A DNA stretch of 22,805 nt from a virus: IMG/VR virus record IMGVR_UViG_3300027906_000165, positions 1-22,805 of that record; one strand, given 5' to 3'. The notes under the pieces were generated by a model, which was given only the letters and a program-made list of their open reading frames with translations, had not been told where the DNA came from and did no database searches. Position numbers and translations under genes: made by a program. Shown piece after piece: positions 15,498-22,023 of the stretch (the stretch's first letter is position 1; each line of letters opens with the position of its first letter).

Positions 15498-15826
15498 TCT
15501 GTATCAACTTCCTCATTAAGTTCAGGTGGTAATCTATCGAGAAACAACATGAAAGCCTTGATTATAGACCAATAAGTTGCTTCTACTTTATAAAACAACA
15601 ACGGAGTTGCTGCGTCACCAAACACATTATATAGAACTATAACATGATTTAGTATAAGATGAGTTTTTAACTCATTCGTCATCTTGTAACGTCTCAAGAG
15701 TCTTTTGATGTACTTAAATCTCTTTAAGTCCTCTTCAAAGTCTGAGTATGTTACTGATGATGGGTTGTTATAATTTTGAATAGCAAAGAATAACCAATTT
15801 TCATGGTCCAGTTCACGAATGTTCAT
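15470..15826 (-). CDS. Conserved phage protein of unknown function
   Basis: A 118-residue, probably all-helical protein (MNIRELDHENWLFFAIQNYN), with SDFEEDLKRFKYIKRLLRRY, LILNHVIVLYNVFGDAATPL and FLDRLPPELNEEV. The ILNHVIVLYNVFG segment is typical of a small protein family I recall from T4-like phages and marine relatives, with no known activity. The hydrophobic stretches are interrupted by charged residues, so I do not predict membrane segments. It follows the Ig-like virion gene by 5 bp on the plus-strand map, and its 3' end overlaps the lysine-rich protein gene. Confidence 0.7.
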   Translation of the reverse strand: MNIRELDHENWLFFAIQNYNNPSSVTYSDFEEDLKRFKYIKRLLRRYKMTNELKTHLILNHVIVLYNVFGDAATPLLFYKVEATYWSIIKAFMLFLDRLPPELNEEVDTECLKQLNLI

Positions 15827-15831
15827 TTACA

Positions 15832-16659
15832 TTATGATGAGAATGTTAATGTTGCTGCTCCGTTAGTAATTACTTCTTCTGTTCCACCAGCAGAGTTGAT
15901 CTTAACTCTATAGTTTTGACCATCTAAGGTATCACCACCAAGTGATGCATACGTAAGTGTTGCTGTTGTGAAGTCAGAGTAAGTAATACCTGTGTCAAGG
16001 TTAGCAGTGACGTTAACCCAACGCTTACCAGATGCAGTTTGACGCTGCCACTGATATGTGAGAGTTCCAGGTGTACCAGTTGTACTTGTAGTAACTGCAA
16101 ATGTACCACCACCAGAACTAGAAGCAGAGTTAGCGGGTTGACCAGTTATAGTTACAGCAGATGCAACATCAGCTGCAATTGTATCATCAGCAAGGTCACC
16201 AGATACACTAGATGCAACTGTGACTGCTGCTATACATTCTGCTTTATGGCGTGTGTTACCAGCATGATCCGTAAAGGAACGATACTGCCACCAGCCAGGT
16301 CCGTTTATACCACGTGATTTGTTCTCAGCAAGAGAACCTTCTGTTGCGTCAGCAAACACAAGGTCATAACTGTTACTATCACCACCCAGTATAACGAATT
16401 CCGCAACTGCTCTTGGAGGTGTACGCTTGATTACTTTAGCAGCAGCAAGAGTATTATTAGTAGCTCCTGCATATACTTTGTGTAATTCAATACTTGTTGT
16501 ACTTGTTATAGTCTTAACGATGTAATTAACACCATCAATTTCAAGTACATCACCACCAACTACTGTGTCGGCAGCGTTCTTTGTTACTGTTGCGTCGTTT
16601 TGAGTGACAGCAACTGTGTTTGAGAATGCAGCAGCATCCGTAGTTCCAAAAACAGCCAT
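15832..16659 (-). CDS. Virion structural protein with Ig-like domain
   Basis: A 275-residue protein starting MAVFGTTDAAAFSNTVAV. The N-terminal part has small beta-rich modules (GGDVLEIDGVNYIVKTI). The C-terminal part (about 165-275) looks like an Ig-like fold: VTITGQPANSASSSGGG, then LTYQWQRQTASGKRW and YRVKINSAGGTEEVI, with strands ending in ATLTF. Ig-like domains are common on phage capsids and tails, where they aid weak attachment to carbohydrate or cell surfaces; T4 Hoc is an example. AGGAAAAAAAG precedes the ATG, and a perfect TATAAATA late box lies 35 bp upstream. I call it a structural or decoration protein; its place on the virion is not known. Confidence 0.75.
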   Translation of the reverse strand: MAVFGTTDAAAFSNTVAVTQNDATVTKNAADTVVGGDVLEIDGVNYIVKTITSTTSIELHKVYAGATNNTLAAAKVIKRTPPRAVAEFVILGGDSNSYDLVFADATEGSLAENKSRGINGPGWWQYRSFTDHAGNTRHKAECIAAVTVASSVSGDLADDTIAADVASAVTITGQPANSASSSGGGTFAVTTSTTGTPGTLTYQWQRQTASGKRWVNVTANLDTGITYSDFTTATLTYASLGGDTLDGQNYRVKINSAGGTEEVITNGAATLTFSS

Positions 16660-16693
16660 CTTTTTTTCCTGGTCAAGGTATAGTTCTAAGGTT

Positions 16694-16701
16694 TATTTAT
16701 A
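16694..16701 (-). promoter_or_regulatory. T4-type late promoter TATAAATA
   Basis: A perfect match to the T4 late consensus on the minus strand, 35 bp before the ATG of the Ig-like virion protein. Transcription should start near 16688, giving a leader of about 29 nt that contains AGGA. It lies in the 45-bp gap after the preceding gene. Confidence 0.75.
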
Positions 16702-16704
16702 ATC

Positions 16705-16893
16705 TTAAGACTCTAGTAACGCCTTTGCTACAGCAGCAACTAGTTCATCATCTAGTTTATTCTCTGTTTTAGCAGCTGCTTTCTTAAGCAACTTAATTAC
16801 AAAATCTTTTATTACTGAGTCTAAGTCATCAGGTATCTTATCAACTGCTTTGTTGATGATACTGATCGCGATAGGCATTAAAAAATTAATCAT
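16705..16893 (-). CDS. Small amphipathic helical protein
   Basis: A 62-residue protein (MINFLMPIAISIINKAVDKI, then DFVIKLLKKAAAKTENKLDD, ending VAKALLES). The N-terminus is hydrophobic and the rest is made of amphipathic helices with many Ala, Lys and Leu. It could be a minor virion component or a membrane-active peptide; the N-terminal 15 residues are short for a full membrane span. It sits between two late boxes and has its own CATAAATA 22 bp upstream, so late expression is likely. There is no clear Shine-Dalgarno sequence, and a five-codon frame starting at 16903 overlaps its start codon. Function unknown. Confidence 0.6.
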   Translation of the reverse strand: MINFLMPIAISIINKAVDKIPDDLDSVIKDFVIKLLKKAAAKTENKLDDELVAAVAKALLES

Positions 16894-16913
16894 GATGATT
16901 CATGTAAGTACTA

Positions 16914-17111
16914 TTATTTATGCAACGATTCAGATCCACCTATAGCAAACGGATTGTACTTAGCCGTAGCAATCTGATACATCTTTTCATGCATTGTATC
17001 CTCTATTGTATCAGGTATTGTACCTTTGTCTGTTGCAACAGGCATACTATCATGTGGATGAGGTACATCATCAAACCATTCATCAAGTGGTAGTCTGTGT
17101 AGTGGTTTCAT
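16914..17111 (-). CDS. Small protein of unknown function
   Basis: A 65-residue protein (MKPLHRLPLDEWFDDVPHPH, then TIPDTIEDTMHEKMYQIATA, ending GGSESLHK). It is rich in His, Pro and Asp at the N-terminus and likely helical in the middle. I recognise no domain. Its ATG overlaps the stop of the capsid-targeting-like peptide gene as ATGA, and the gene is the last of three behind the late promoter at 17639-17646, so late expression and a virion or assembly role are plausible. Confidence 0.55.
   Translation of the reverse strand: MKPLHRLPLDEWFDDVPHPHDSMPVATDKGTIPDTIEDTMHEKMYQIATAKYNPFAIGGSESLHK
16915..16922 (-). promoter_or_regulatory. T4-type late promoter box CATAAATA
   Basis: The minus strand reads CATAAATA, overlapping the 3' end of the upstream gene and 22 bp before the ATG at 16893. 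The expected start near 16909 gives a short leader of about 15 nt without an obvious Shine-Dalgarno sequence. Confidence 0.55.
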
Positions 17112-17248
17112 CCTGAGTTGTCTGGTTTAGTGGTCATACCCTTCTCTCCATCACGAATAGTAGGCATAACCTCCACAGTGGGCTTGCGTTTCTCTTTCTT
17201 CTCTTTCTTCTTTTTAGATTCCTCTAGGAATTGAGAGTAGGATTTCAT
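17108..17248 (-). CDS. 46-residue basic peptide with capsid-targeting-like N-terminus
   Basis: A short gene, open from the ATG at 17248 to TGA at 17108, with ATGA overlaps at both ends and AAAGGG before the start. It begins MKSYSQFLEE, followed by SKKKKEKKEKRK and a 24-residue tail ending KPDNSG. The first ten residues closely resemble the T4 capsid-targeting sequence of internal protein I (MKTYQEFIAE). LEE-S fits the known gp21 prohead protease rule (Leu or Ile, any residue, Glu, then cut). The remaining 36 residues are very basic, as expected for a protein packed with DNA. It lies behind a perfect late promoter. I infer a packaged internal protein, possibly injected; the gene call is good, the role inferred. 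Confidence 0.6.
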   Translation of the reverse strand: MKSYSQFLEESKKKKEKKEKRKPTVEVMPTIRDGEKGMTTKPDNSG

Positions 17249-17619
17249 TTCTTATACCCTTTCTTCCAACCTTTTCCTTTAATCTTTTCTATAACGTATG
17301 TCTCACCATTTAATTCATACTCTTCTCTTTCTTCAACTTCTTCTTCTACCTGAACTTCAGCAGGTGCAGTCTCATTCTTACCAAGATAAGCTCCTTTCTT
17401 TATTTCTTTCTTCTTCTTTGTAACATCTTCTATCTCTGCACCATTAGACTGAGGATCCATTCCAGCGAAAGGTTCTTCTGCTAATGTATCAGCAGATGGC
17501 ATTTCAGTTCCTTGGAAAGTATCACCCTCCATCCAATTCTCATACATCTTCATGAGATTCTTTGCATACTCATCCTCAAACTGGACAGTATTAACAGGAT
17601 CTTGGTACTTCATCGTCAT
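17245..17619 (-). CDS. Charged protein of unknown function, first gene after a late promoter
   Basis: A 124-residue protein from the ATG at 17619 (MTMKYQDPVNTVQFEDEYAK); another ATG is at 17613 and a TTG in frame at 17634. The N-terminal 50 residues are probably helical (NLMKMYENWMEG). The middle is acidic with a KKKKEIKKG patch. The C-terminus has a short beta-like motif, YELNGETYVIEKIKGKGWKK. I recognise no family. A perfect TATAAATA lies 20-27 bp before the chosen ATG, which predicts a start near 17633 and argues against the TTG. It overlaps the next gene as ATGA. Late expression suggests a virion or assembly protein. Confidence 0.65.
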   Translation of the reverse strand: MTMKYQDPVNTVQFEDEYAKNLMKMYENWMEGDTFQGTEMPSADTLAEEPFAGMDPQSNGAEIEDVTKKKKEIKKGAYLGKNETAPAEVQVEEEVEEREEYELNGETYVIEKIKGKGWKKGYKK

Positions 17620-17630
17620 TTTATTACTTA

Positions 17631-17843
17631 TCAATTTCTATTTATAGCTCTAATATCCTTTACCCATGCACGAAACATATCACCATCCTCAGTGACACAA
17701 ATAACATAGTTAACACCTGACCTATGGATCTTACCTTTCTGTCCTGTATTAGCATTCATTACATAGTCACCTTCAACAAACACTTCCTTCTTACGGTAGT
17801 GCTGTCGTAGTGCTTGTTCACGTAGTTTCTTAAAGTCCTTCAT
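17631..17843 (-). CDS. Small protein with KOW/SH3-like core
   Basis: A 70-residue protein. A basic N-terminal helix (MKDFKKLREQALRQHYRKKE) is followed by a beta-rich part, EGDYVMNANTGQKGKIHRSG, then NYVICVTEDGDMFRAWVKDI. The GD-V...G..GKI..G.NY pattern resembles KOW or SH3-like small barrels that bind nucleic acid or protein. I recall the WVKDI type ending in small proteins near the nucleotidyltransferase of related phages. Its start overlaps the nucleotidyltransferase stop by 4 bp as ATGA. Function unknown; the fold is suggested by pattern only. Confidence 0.65.
   Translation of the reverse strand: MKDFKKLREQALRQHYRKKEVFVEGDYVMNANTGQKGKIHRSGVNYVICVTEDGDMFRAWVKDIRAINRN
17639..17646 (-). promoter_or_regulatory. 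T4-type late promoter TATAAATA
   Basis: A perfect late consensus on the minus strand, placed inside the last codons of the upstream KOW-like gene. It should start RNA near 17633 and drive the three small overlapping genes down to 16914, including the capsid-targeting-like peptide. Confidence 0.7.
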
Positions 17844-18424
17844 TTTTTACCCATACCTTTTCTTATTTCTATCATGAGTTGAAGTTTATCTGCTTTAGTA
17901 AGAGTGTCTGGTATACCTTCCATAAAACCTTTAACATTTTTATCTAATGCATGTGCTCTCATTTTACTAGCAGAGACACCAGAAACATCATTATCATTAT
18001 CAGGATCACGTTCTCCTGCTGACTTAACCTCTATGCCTCTAAAAGCATATTCTACCTTCTTATCAGGATCTTTGGGGTCCATGTTATATTTTTTTAACAT
18101 TGTATCAAATCCATTAACTCTATCAGATCCAACAACCAAACAAACATCAGTGTAATCACCTTGAAATGACTGCATTACTTTAATAATTATATTAATATCT
18201 TTAGTAGAATAGATATTCTTAGCATGTGTAGGAAATATCTTATGCATCCACTTCAGTTTACTATCAATATCTAAAGGGTTCTTCTTTGCATCATGAGATC
18301 TAGTTGGTATTATAGCATAGTCATCCTTACCTGCTTCTTTAGCAACAGCTTCTATAAGTTTTAAGTGTCCTATAGTTGGTGGATTAAATCTACCCCATGT
18401 AAAGACAATACGTTTACGATCCAT
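17840..18424 (-). CDS. Nucleotidyltransferase (NMN adenylyltransferase/cytidylyltransferase-like)
   Basis: A 194-residue protein from the ATG at 18424 (MDRKRIVFTWGRFNPPTIGH). It carries the nucleotide-binding signature of the nucleotidyltransferase alpha/beta-phosphodiesterase superfamily: GRFNPPTIGH (11-20, T/HxxH type), VVGSDRV (97-103), and VSASKMR (150-156) in the place of the ISSTxxR motif. Family members transfer NMP to phosphate-bearing substrates such as NMN or phosphopantetheine. NAD salvage is a plausible role but the substrate cannot be told by eye. The frame extends to 18451, but the ATG at 18424 directly precedes the signature strand. It overlaps the KxDG gene by 11 bp, so the two may act on linked chemistry. 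Confidence 0.8.
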   Translation of the reverse strand: MDRKRIVFTWGRFNPPTIGHLKLIEAVAKEAGKDDYAIIPTRSHDAKKNPLDIDSKLKWMHKIFPTHAKNIYSTKDINIIIKVMQSFQGDYTDVCLVVGSDRVNGFDTMLKKYNMDPKDPDKKVEYAFRGIEVKSAGERDPDNDNDVSGVSASKMRAHALDKNVKGFMEGIPDTLTKADKLQLMIEIRKGMGKK

Positions 18425-19631
18425 CACCGTCCACCCAATCCTTAGAAACATTAAAGTTAGCCTTAGAGAACTCTAATCTATCAACTAACTTAATAGCATT
18501 GTTTCCATCAGCAATAGCAACATATCCTTCGGGTGCTGTTATTTTATAACCTGTATCTGTCTTCAAATAAGTTCCAAACCTTTCACCTTTCTCAAGCTTA
18601 CGAATGAAAACTTCTTTTGATGATTGCAATATCTTATACAACTCAGCTGTATTCTTCAAAGAATCTAAATTATCTTCTATTAACTGAACTCCAGCATATA
18701 ATTTGGCTAACTTGGATGCTTTTGCTTTTGGTGTCTTAACTTTATCTGCTGCTTTCTTTACTTCTCCTTCAAAATAACTAGTAAATTCTTTAACAAACTT
18801 TGTTGTATCAGGAATCTTTCTACCTTCACGAACATACTTATTAAAAAATATTTTCAATCTAGGTCCAAGAGTTAACTGATCCTTTGCTTCTATTTGCTTT
18901 GCCATTTCATCTAAAAAATCACCAGAACTAGTAAGAATCTGTGTACATTTAGTTTTTAATCTAACAAGAGAAGATCTTTCTGAGTTAGTTAATAGAATAT
19001 CTTTTCCTAATTGTCCTGTCTCTGCACTAAGAACCAAAGCATCCTTAGAATCTTTCAACTTTGAAACATCAAATCCAAACGAGGCACTTAAATTTTCAAT
19101 AGTATTACCATGATAGGTAGTATGAAACACTACTCCTATTTTTGCATTCTTTGCTTTATCATATAAATCATCATCTTTTGATATAGCATATGTAATTGTG
19201 TTTGGTTGGAATGTAATAGATGTTTTACCTCCAATAGTCTGTGTCTTTTTATCATTAGTGAATAAAAGATCTCCTTGTACAACTCCTTCGATACCAAGAG
19301 CAGGAAGATATGCCAACGCTGCCTTTAATTTTTCTACAAGACCAGGAGCATGACCATGATTTCTATCAATATCTTCTGGTGTAAAATTAACCTTCGCATC
19401 CTTATTAAAAATAGATTTAGTACCAACAAAGAACTTACCTAGACCAGGATATATCCCACAAAATACAGCAGGAGCACCATCCCATTTAGTAGTAATCTTA
19501 AATGAATTTGAACCTTTGCCACTAAAGGTACTAGCAAGCAAATCCAAAAAGACAAACGCATCCTTAGCACCCTTCTTACCGTCAAGTAGGATGCTATCTT
19601 CTAAATGTTCTAGGTGTGTGTTCTTACTCAT
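18414..19631 (-). CDS. KxDG-motif protein, DUF6267-like, possibly a ligase-type nucleotidyltransferase
   Basis: A 405-residue protein. Its N-terminal half has motifs like those of covalent nucleotidyltransferases (DNA/RNA ligases, capping enzymes): KITTKWDGAPAVF with KxDG at Lys49-Gly52, a following FFVGTKS strand (about 68-73), GVVQGDLLFT (116-125) in the place of motif III, and IGVVFHTTYHG (165-175) as a possible motif IV region. The C-terminal half (about 215-405) is helical and lysine-rich. I recall related T4-like phage proteins annotated DUF6267. The ligase relation is suggested by motif order only. It overlaps the nucleotidyltransferase gene downstream and the 588-residue gene upstream (ATGA at 19628-19631). 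Confidence 0.75.
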   Translation of the reverse strand: MSKNTHLEHLEDSILLDGKKGAKDAFVFLDLLASTFSGKGSNSFKITTKWDGAPAVFCGIYPGLGKFFVGTKSIFNKDAKVNFTPEDIDRNHGHAPGLVEKLKAALAYLPALGIEGVVQGDLLFTNDKKTQTIGGKTSITFQPNTITYAISKDDDLYDKAKNAKIGVVFHTTYHGNTIENLSASFGFDVSKLKDSKDALVLSAETGQLGKDILLTNSERSSLVRLKTKCTQILTSSGDFLDEMAKQIEAKDQLTLGPRLKIFFNKYVREGRKIPDTTKFVKEFTSYFEGEVKKAADKVKTPKAKASKLAKLYAGVQLIEDNLDSLKNTAELYKILQSSKEVFIRKLEKGERFGTYLKTDTGYKITAPEGYVAIADGNNAIKLVDRLEFSKANFNVSKDWVDGDGS

Positions 19632-21394
19632 CCACCTACCTTTAAGTATGTACTAGATTTCATATAACTTCTCACCTTATTATCTCTAAAGAGATAAAAT
19701 CCTTTTGATGAAGCATAAAGGTACATTGACTTAAGAATATTATCTTTAATATCTCTATGCAACATTGGATTATTATCTAATAGATACCCAACCTCAAATG
19801 ATTGAACTTTATTTTTTACAAACTTTGCAACTGCTCTCAAATTATTTCCACGATGCAATCTATCAATCTCATTTAAAGTTGGTCCTTCATCCCCAGATCT
19901 TCCTCCAAGCATATTAATATATTGAACATATCTTCTTTTATTTTCTAAGACTAATGAATCAGATGCAAAATCTCTATCAACCTGTTGATATCTAAAGAAT
20001 CCTTTATCATATGCTTGTCCAAATATTCTTCTTCTCTCCTGTTGCAACCTTGTAAAATAAGAACTTCCTTTAGAAAGTCTAGTAATCAAATATGTTACTG
20101 GTAACGTTACCTTTCCATGATTAGCAGCAGATCCTTCTTGCTGTAACTGTATTTGAATATCTGCTATAGATCCAGACTCTTCAAATCCTCTAGCATCAAG
20201 ATAAGTATCAGGCATACCAGCAACATCAAAATATATTTTACATTTTAAATTGGTTGCATCATATACTACTCTAGTTACATTAACATTAAGATCAACAAAG
20301 TCTTGAAGTTTAGCTACATCTGGCATTGATATAACTTCTTTATGTACATTAGCAGTATTTGTTTTCTTCAAAGATATTGGTATGATATTTCTATCTTTAA
20401 ACTGTTTGTGAATCCATTTATTATACTCATAAAGATCTCTAAAATCATCAATGAGTTGTACAGTTTGTTTAAGTATTCTATCATTCATATCAGCAGTAAT
20501 AGATGAATTACCAGATGGTTGAAAATCTTTTCTATTATCAAAAGTAGACTTTACTGCTATAATATCTGCTGGATTCCATTTATCCTCTGCCATACCAGCA
20601 CCTTCATATATGAAACGAACATCATTCTTACGAGGATTTCTCTTGATGTCACGAATCATATCTTTATAATTATTTTTAAAACTAGGATACTGATCCTGTC
20701 TATAAAACTTATACGTACCAGAATTTAAGTATGGTCTGTATACTGCATTAGCAATCCATACACAAGATGATGCCCAATCCATACCATCATCAGTTTCATC
20801 TACAAATCGTTCAAATCTTTCCCAATACTGATTAGCAATAACTGTATTAGTTCTAGCATTTCTATTCATTGTAGTTACTGTATCCTCATTCTTGATACAG
20901 TCAATAAACTCTTCAATTGTTATTGGAGTACCCTTTGCTTGTCTAACAGCACATGCAAATGATTGTAATGATTCTGTAAGTGCAGTTCTACCAGCTTGAG
21001 ATATACTCATTCCAGCACTACCGAATCCAATCTTTGTCATAACAGCCAAAGATCTATTCCACTGATTATCCCACGACTCATTATTTTCTAATATAGTTTT
21101 TACTGCCTGTCTATAATCTTTTATATCACTATGACTTAGATCAGAAACAACAAAATTATCCCTAGATAATCTATTAGAGATATGTGGATTTACTTTAACT
21201 TTACCTGCACCTTGATCCAGAGTGAAGTAAGGCATTGCACCACTCTGTATTGGAGCAGGTAATTCAGACTTTACTGTCTCCAAATACTCAACAAAAGCTA
21301 TCAATAAATCTCTTTTTAAATTCCAATTATTAACACCAGTTACATTAGCGGATCGTAAATCACGAGTGGATGTTATTCTAGTATCAAATGCCAT
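19628..21394 (-). CDS. Large protein of unknown function paired with the KxDG protein
   Basis: A 588-residue soluble protein starting MAFDTRITSTRDLRSANVTG. I see no known domain. Visible features are a helical N-terminal region, TLDQGAGKVKVNPHISNRLS (about 77-96), several tryptophan-rich helices (WERFERFVDETDDGMDWASS), a central beta-rich part around residues 360-440 (VVYDATNLKCKIYFDVAG), and a C-terminal helical region ending in KGFYLFRDNKVRSYMKSSTY. It is probably a conserved T4-like cyanophage protein. The stop overlaps the KxDG gene start as ATGA, so the two may form a complex. A small hairpin and a weak late-like box (TCTAAATA at 21417-21424) lie just before the ATG. Confidence 0.75.
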   Translation of the reverse strand: MAFDTRITSTRDLRSANVTGVNNWNLKRDLLIAFVEYLETVKSELPAPIQSGAMPYFTLDQGAGKVKVNPHISNRLSRDNFVVSDLSHSDIKDYRQAVKTILENNESWDNQWNRSLAVMTKIGFGSAGMSISQAGRTALTESLQSFACAVRQAKGTPITIEEFIDCIKNEDTVTTMNRNARTNTVIANQYWERFERFVDETDDGMDWASSCVWIANAVYRPYLNSGTYKFYRQDQYPSFKNNYKDMIRDIKRNPRKNDVRFIYEGAGMAEDKWNPADIIAVKSTFDNRKDFQPSGNSSITADMNDRILKQTVQLIDDFRDLYEYNKWIHKQFKDRNIIPISLKKTNTANVHKEVISMPDVAKLQDFVDLNVNVTRVVYDATNLKCKIYFDVAGMPDTYLDARGFEESGSIADIQIQLQQEGSAANHGKVTLPVTYLITRLSKGSSYFTRLQQERRRIFGQAYDKGFFRYQQVDRDFASDSLVLENKRRYVQYINMLGGRSGDEGPTLNEIDRLHRGNNLRAVAKFVKNKVQSFEVGYLLDNNPMLHRDIKDNILKSMYLYASSKGFYLFRDNKVRSYMKSSTYLKVGG

Positions 21395-21398
21395 GTCT

Positions 21399-21414
21399 CA
21401 AAGGAATACCTTTG
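21399..21414 (-). repeat. Small hairpin in front of the 588-residue gene
   Basis: A perfect hairpin, CAAAGG-TATT-CCTTTG, ends 5 nt before the ATG at 21394. Its 5' arm holds the best purine-rich sequence (AAAGG), placed about 14 nt from the ATG, so folding could either hide it or bring it nearer to the start. Confidence 0.4.
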
Positions 21415-21415
21415 A

Positions 21416-21610
21416 CTATTTAGATTCTAACTCCTCATCTAATACTTCTAGCATATCATTTACTGCTATAAGATTATCTATATCAAATAAGTACGAAGCA
21501 ATATGCTTACTAATATATGGTTTCTCATTACGTGCTGCAAATGCAAGTGCATTCTTTAAACATGCTTGAGCCTCTCTAAGAGACTCTTCTACTTGACCTG
21601 TTAATGGCAT
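21416..21610 (-). CDS. Small helical protein of unknown function
   Basis: A 64-residue helical protein (MPLTGQVEESLREAQACLKN, then ALAFAARNEKPYISKHIASY, ending LEVLDEELESK). It looks like a helical hairpin or repeat. The ATG at 21610 is chosen over the in-frame TTG at 21613, since a strong AAAGGGGG lies before it and it overlaps the mazG stop in TGATG. I recognise no family. Placement after mazG suggests co-translation, but nothing links it to nucleotide metabolism. Confidence 0.7.
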   Translation of the reverse strand: MPLTGQVEESLREAQACLKNALAFAARNEKPYISKHIASYLFDIDNLIAVNDMLEVLDEELESK

Positions 21611-22020
21611 CAACGATCCCCCTTTGCTCTTACTTCAGATTTCTCTACACTAAATTTTCCACCAGGATATCTCTTCTCTAGTTTCTTAACATTACCTCGC
21701 ACAACGTCGTCGAAAGATACGTCCAAAGCCATACAAGCTTGTGCCACATACCACATAACGTCACCCAACTCAATAATAAGATGCTCTCTGTTATCGTTGT
21801 TCCAAGGCTTTCCCTGAAATACCATCTTTTTAACGATCTCCAAAAACTCGCCAGACTCAGCAGCAAGCCCAACACCAGCAGTGGTAAGACGTTCAATATT
21901 TGCACCTTGTCTGTCAAGTTCACCCAGACGGTCAGCAAGACTGACAAAATCCTTAGAACTATCGCTTGTGACAGCATCCACGAAATGAGAGTACTTATCA
22001 AAGTCAACATTATTAGTCAT
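21610..22020 (-). CDS. mazG: MazG-like nucleoside triphosphate pyrophosphohydrolase
   Basis: A 136-residue all-alpha NTP pyrophosphatase. The metal-binding pattern is present: Glu55, Glu58 and Glu61 in AAESGEFLE, and Glu84 and Asp87 in IIELGDVMWYVAQ. The family cleaves NTP or dNTP to NMP and pyrophosphate. MazG is a common cyanophage auxiliary gene; an older idea is that it lowers (p)ppGpp to mimic good nutrition, while later biochemistry on a cyanophage MazG pointed instead to dGTP and dCTP as preferred substrates. It lies 3 bp after the helicase stop and overlaps the next gene by one base. Confidence 0.92.
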   Translation of the reverse strand: MTNNVDFDKYSHFVDAVTSDSSKDFVSLADRLGELDRQGANIERLTTAGVGLAAESGEFLEIVKKMVFQGKPWNNDNREHLIIELGDVMWYVAQACMALDVSFDDVVRGNVKKLEKRYPGGKFSVEKSEVRAKGDR

Positions 22021-22023
22021 AGT

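Noticed and set aside
17245-17634. TTG start at 17634 for the first gene after the late promoter
   Set aside because: RNA from the TATAAATA box would begin almost at the TTG and leave no leader for ribosome binding; the ATG at 17619 is more likely.
19628-21394. LHRDIKDN near the C-terminus as a protein-kinase HRD loop
   Set aside because: No glycine loop, VAIK lysine or DFG motif with fitting order was found, so the match is by chance.
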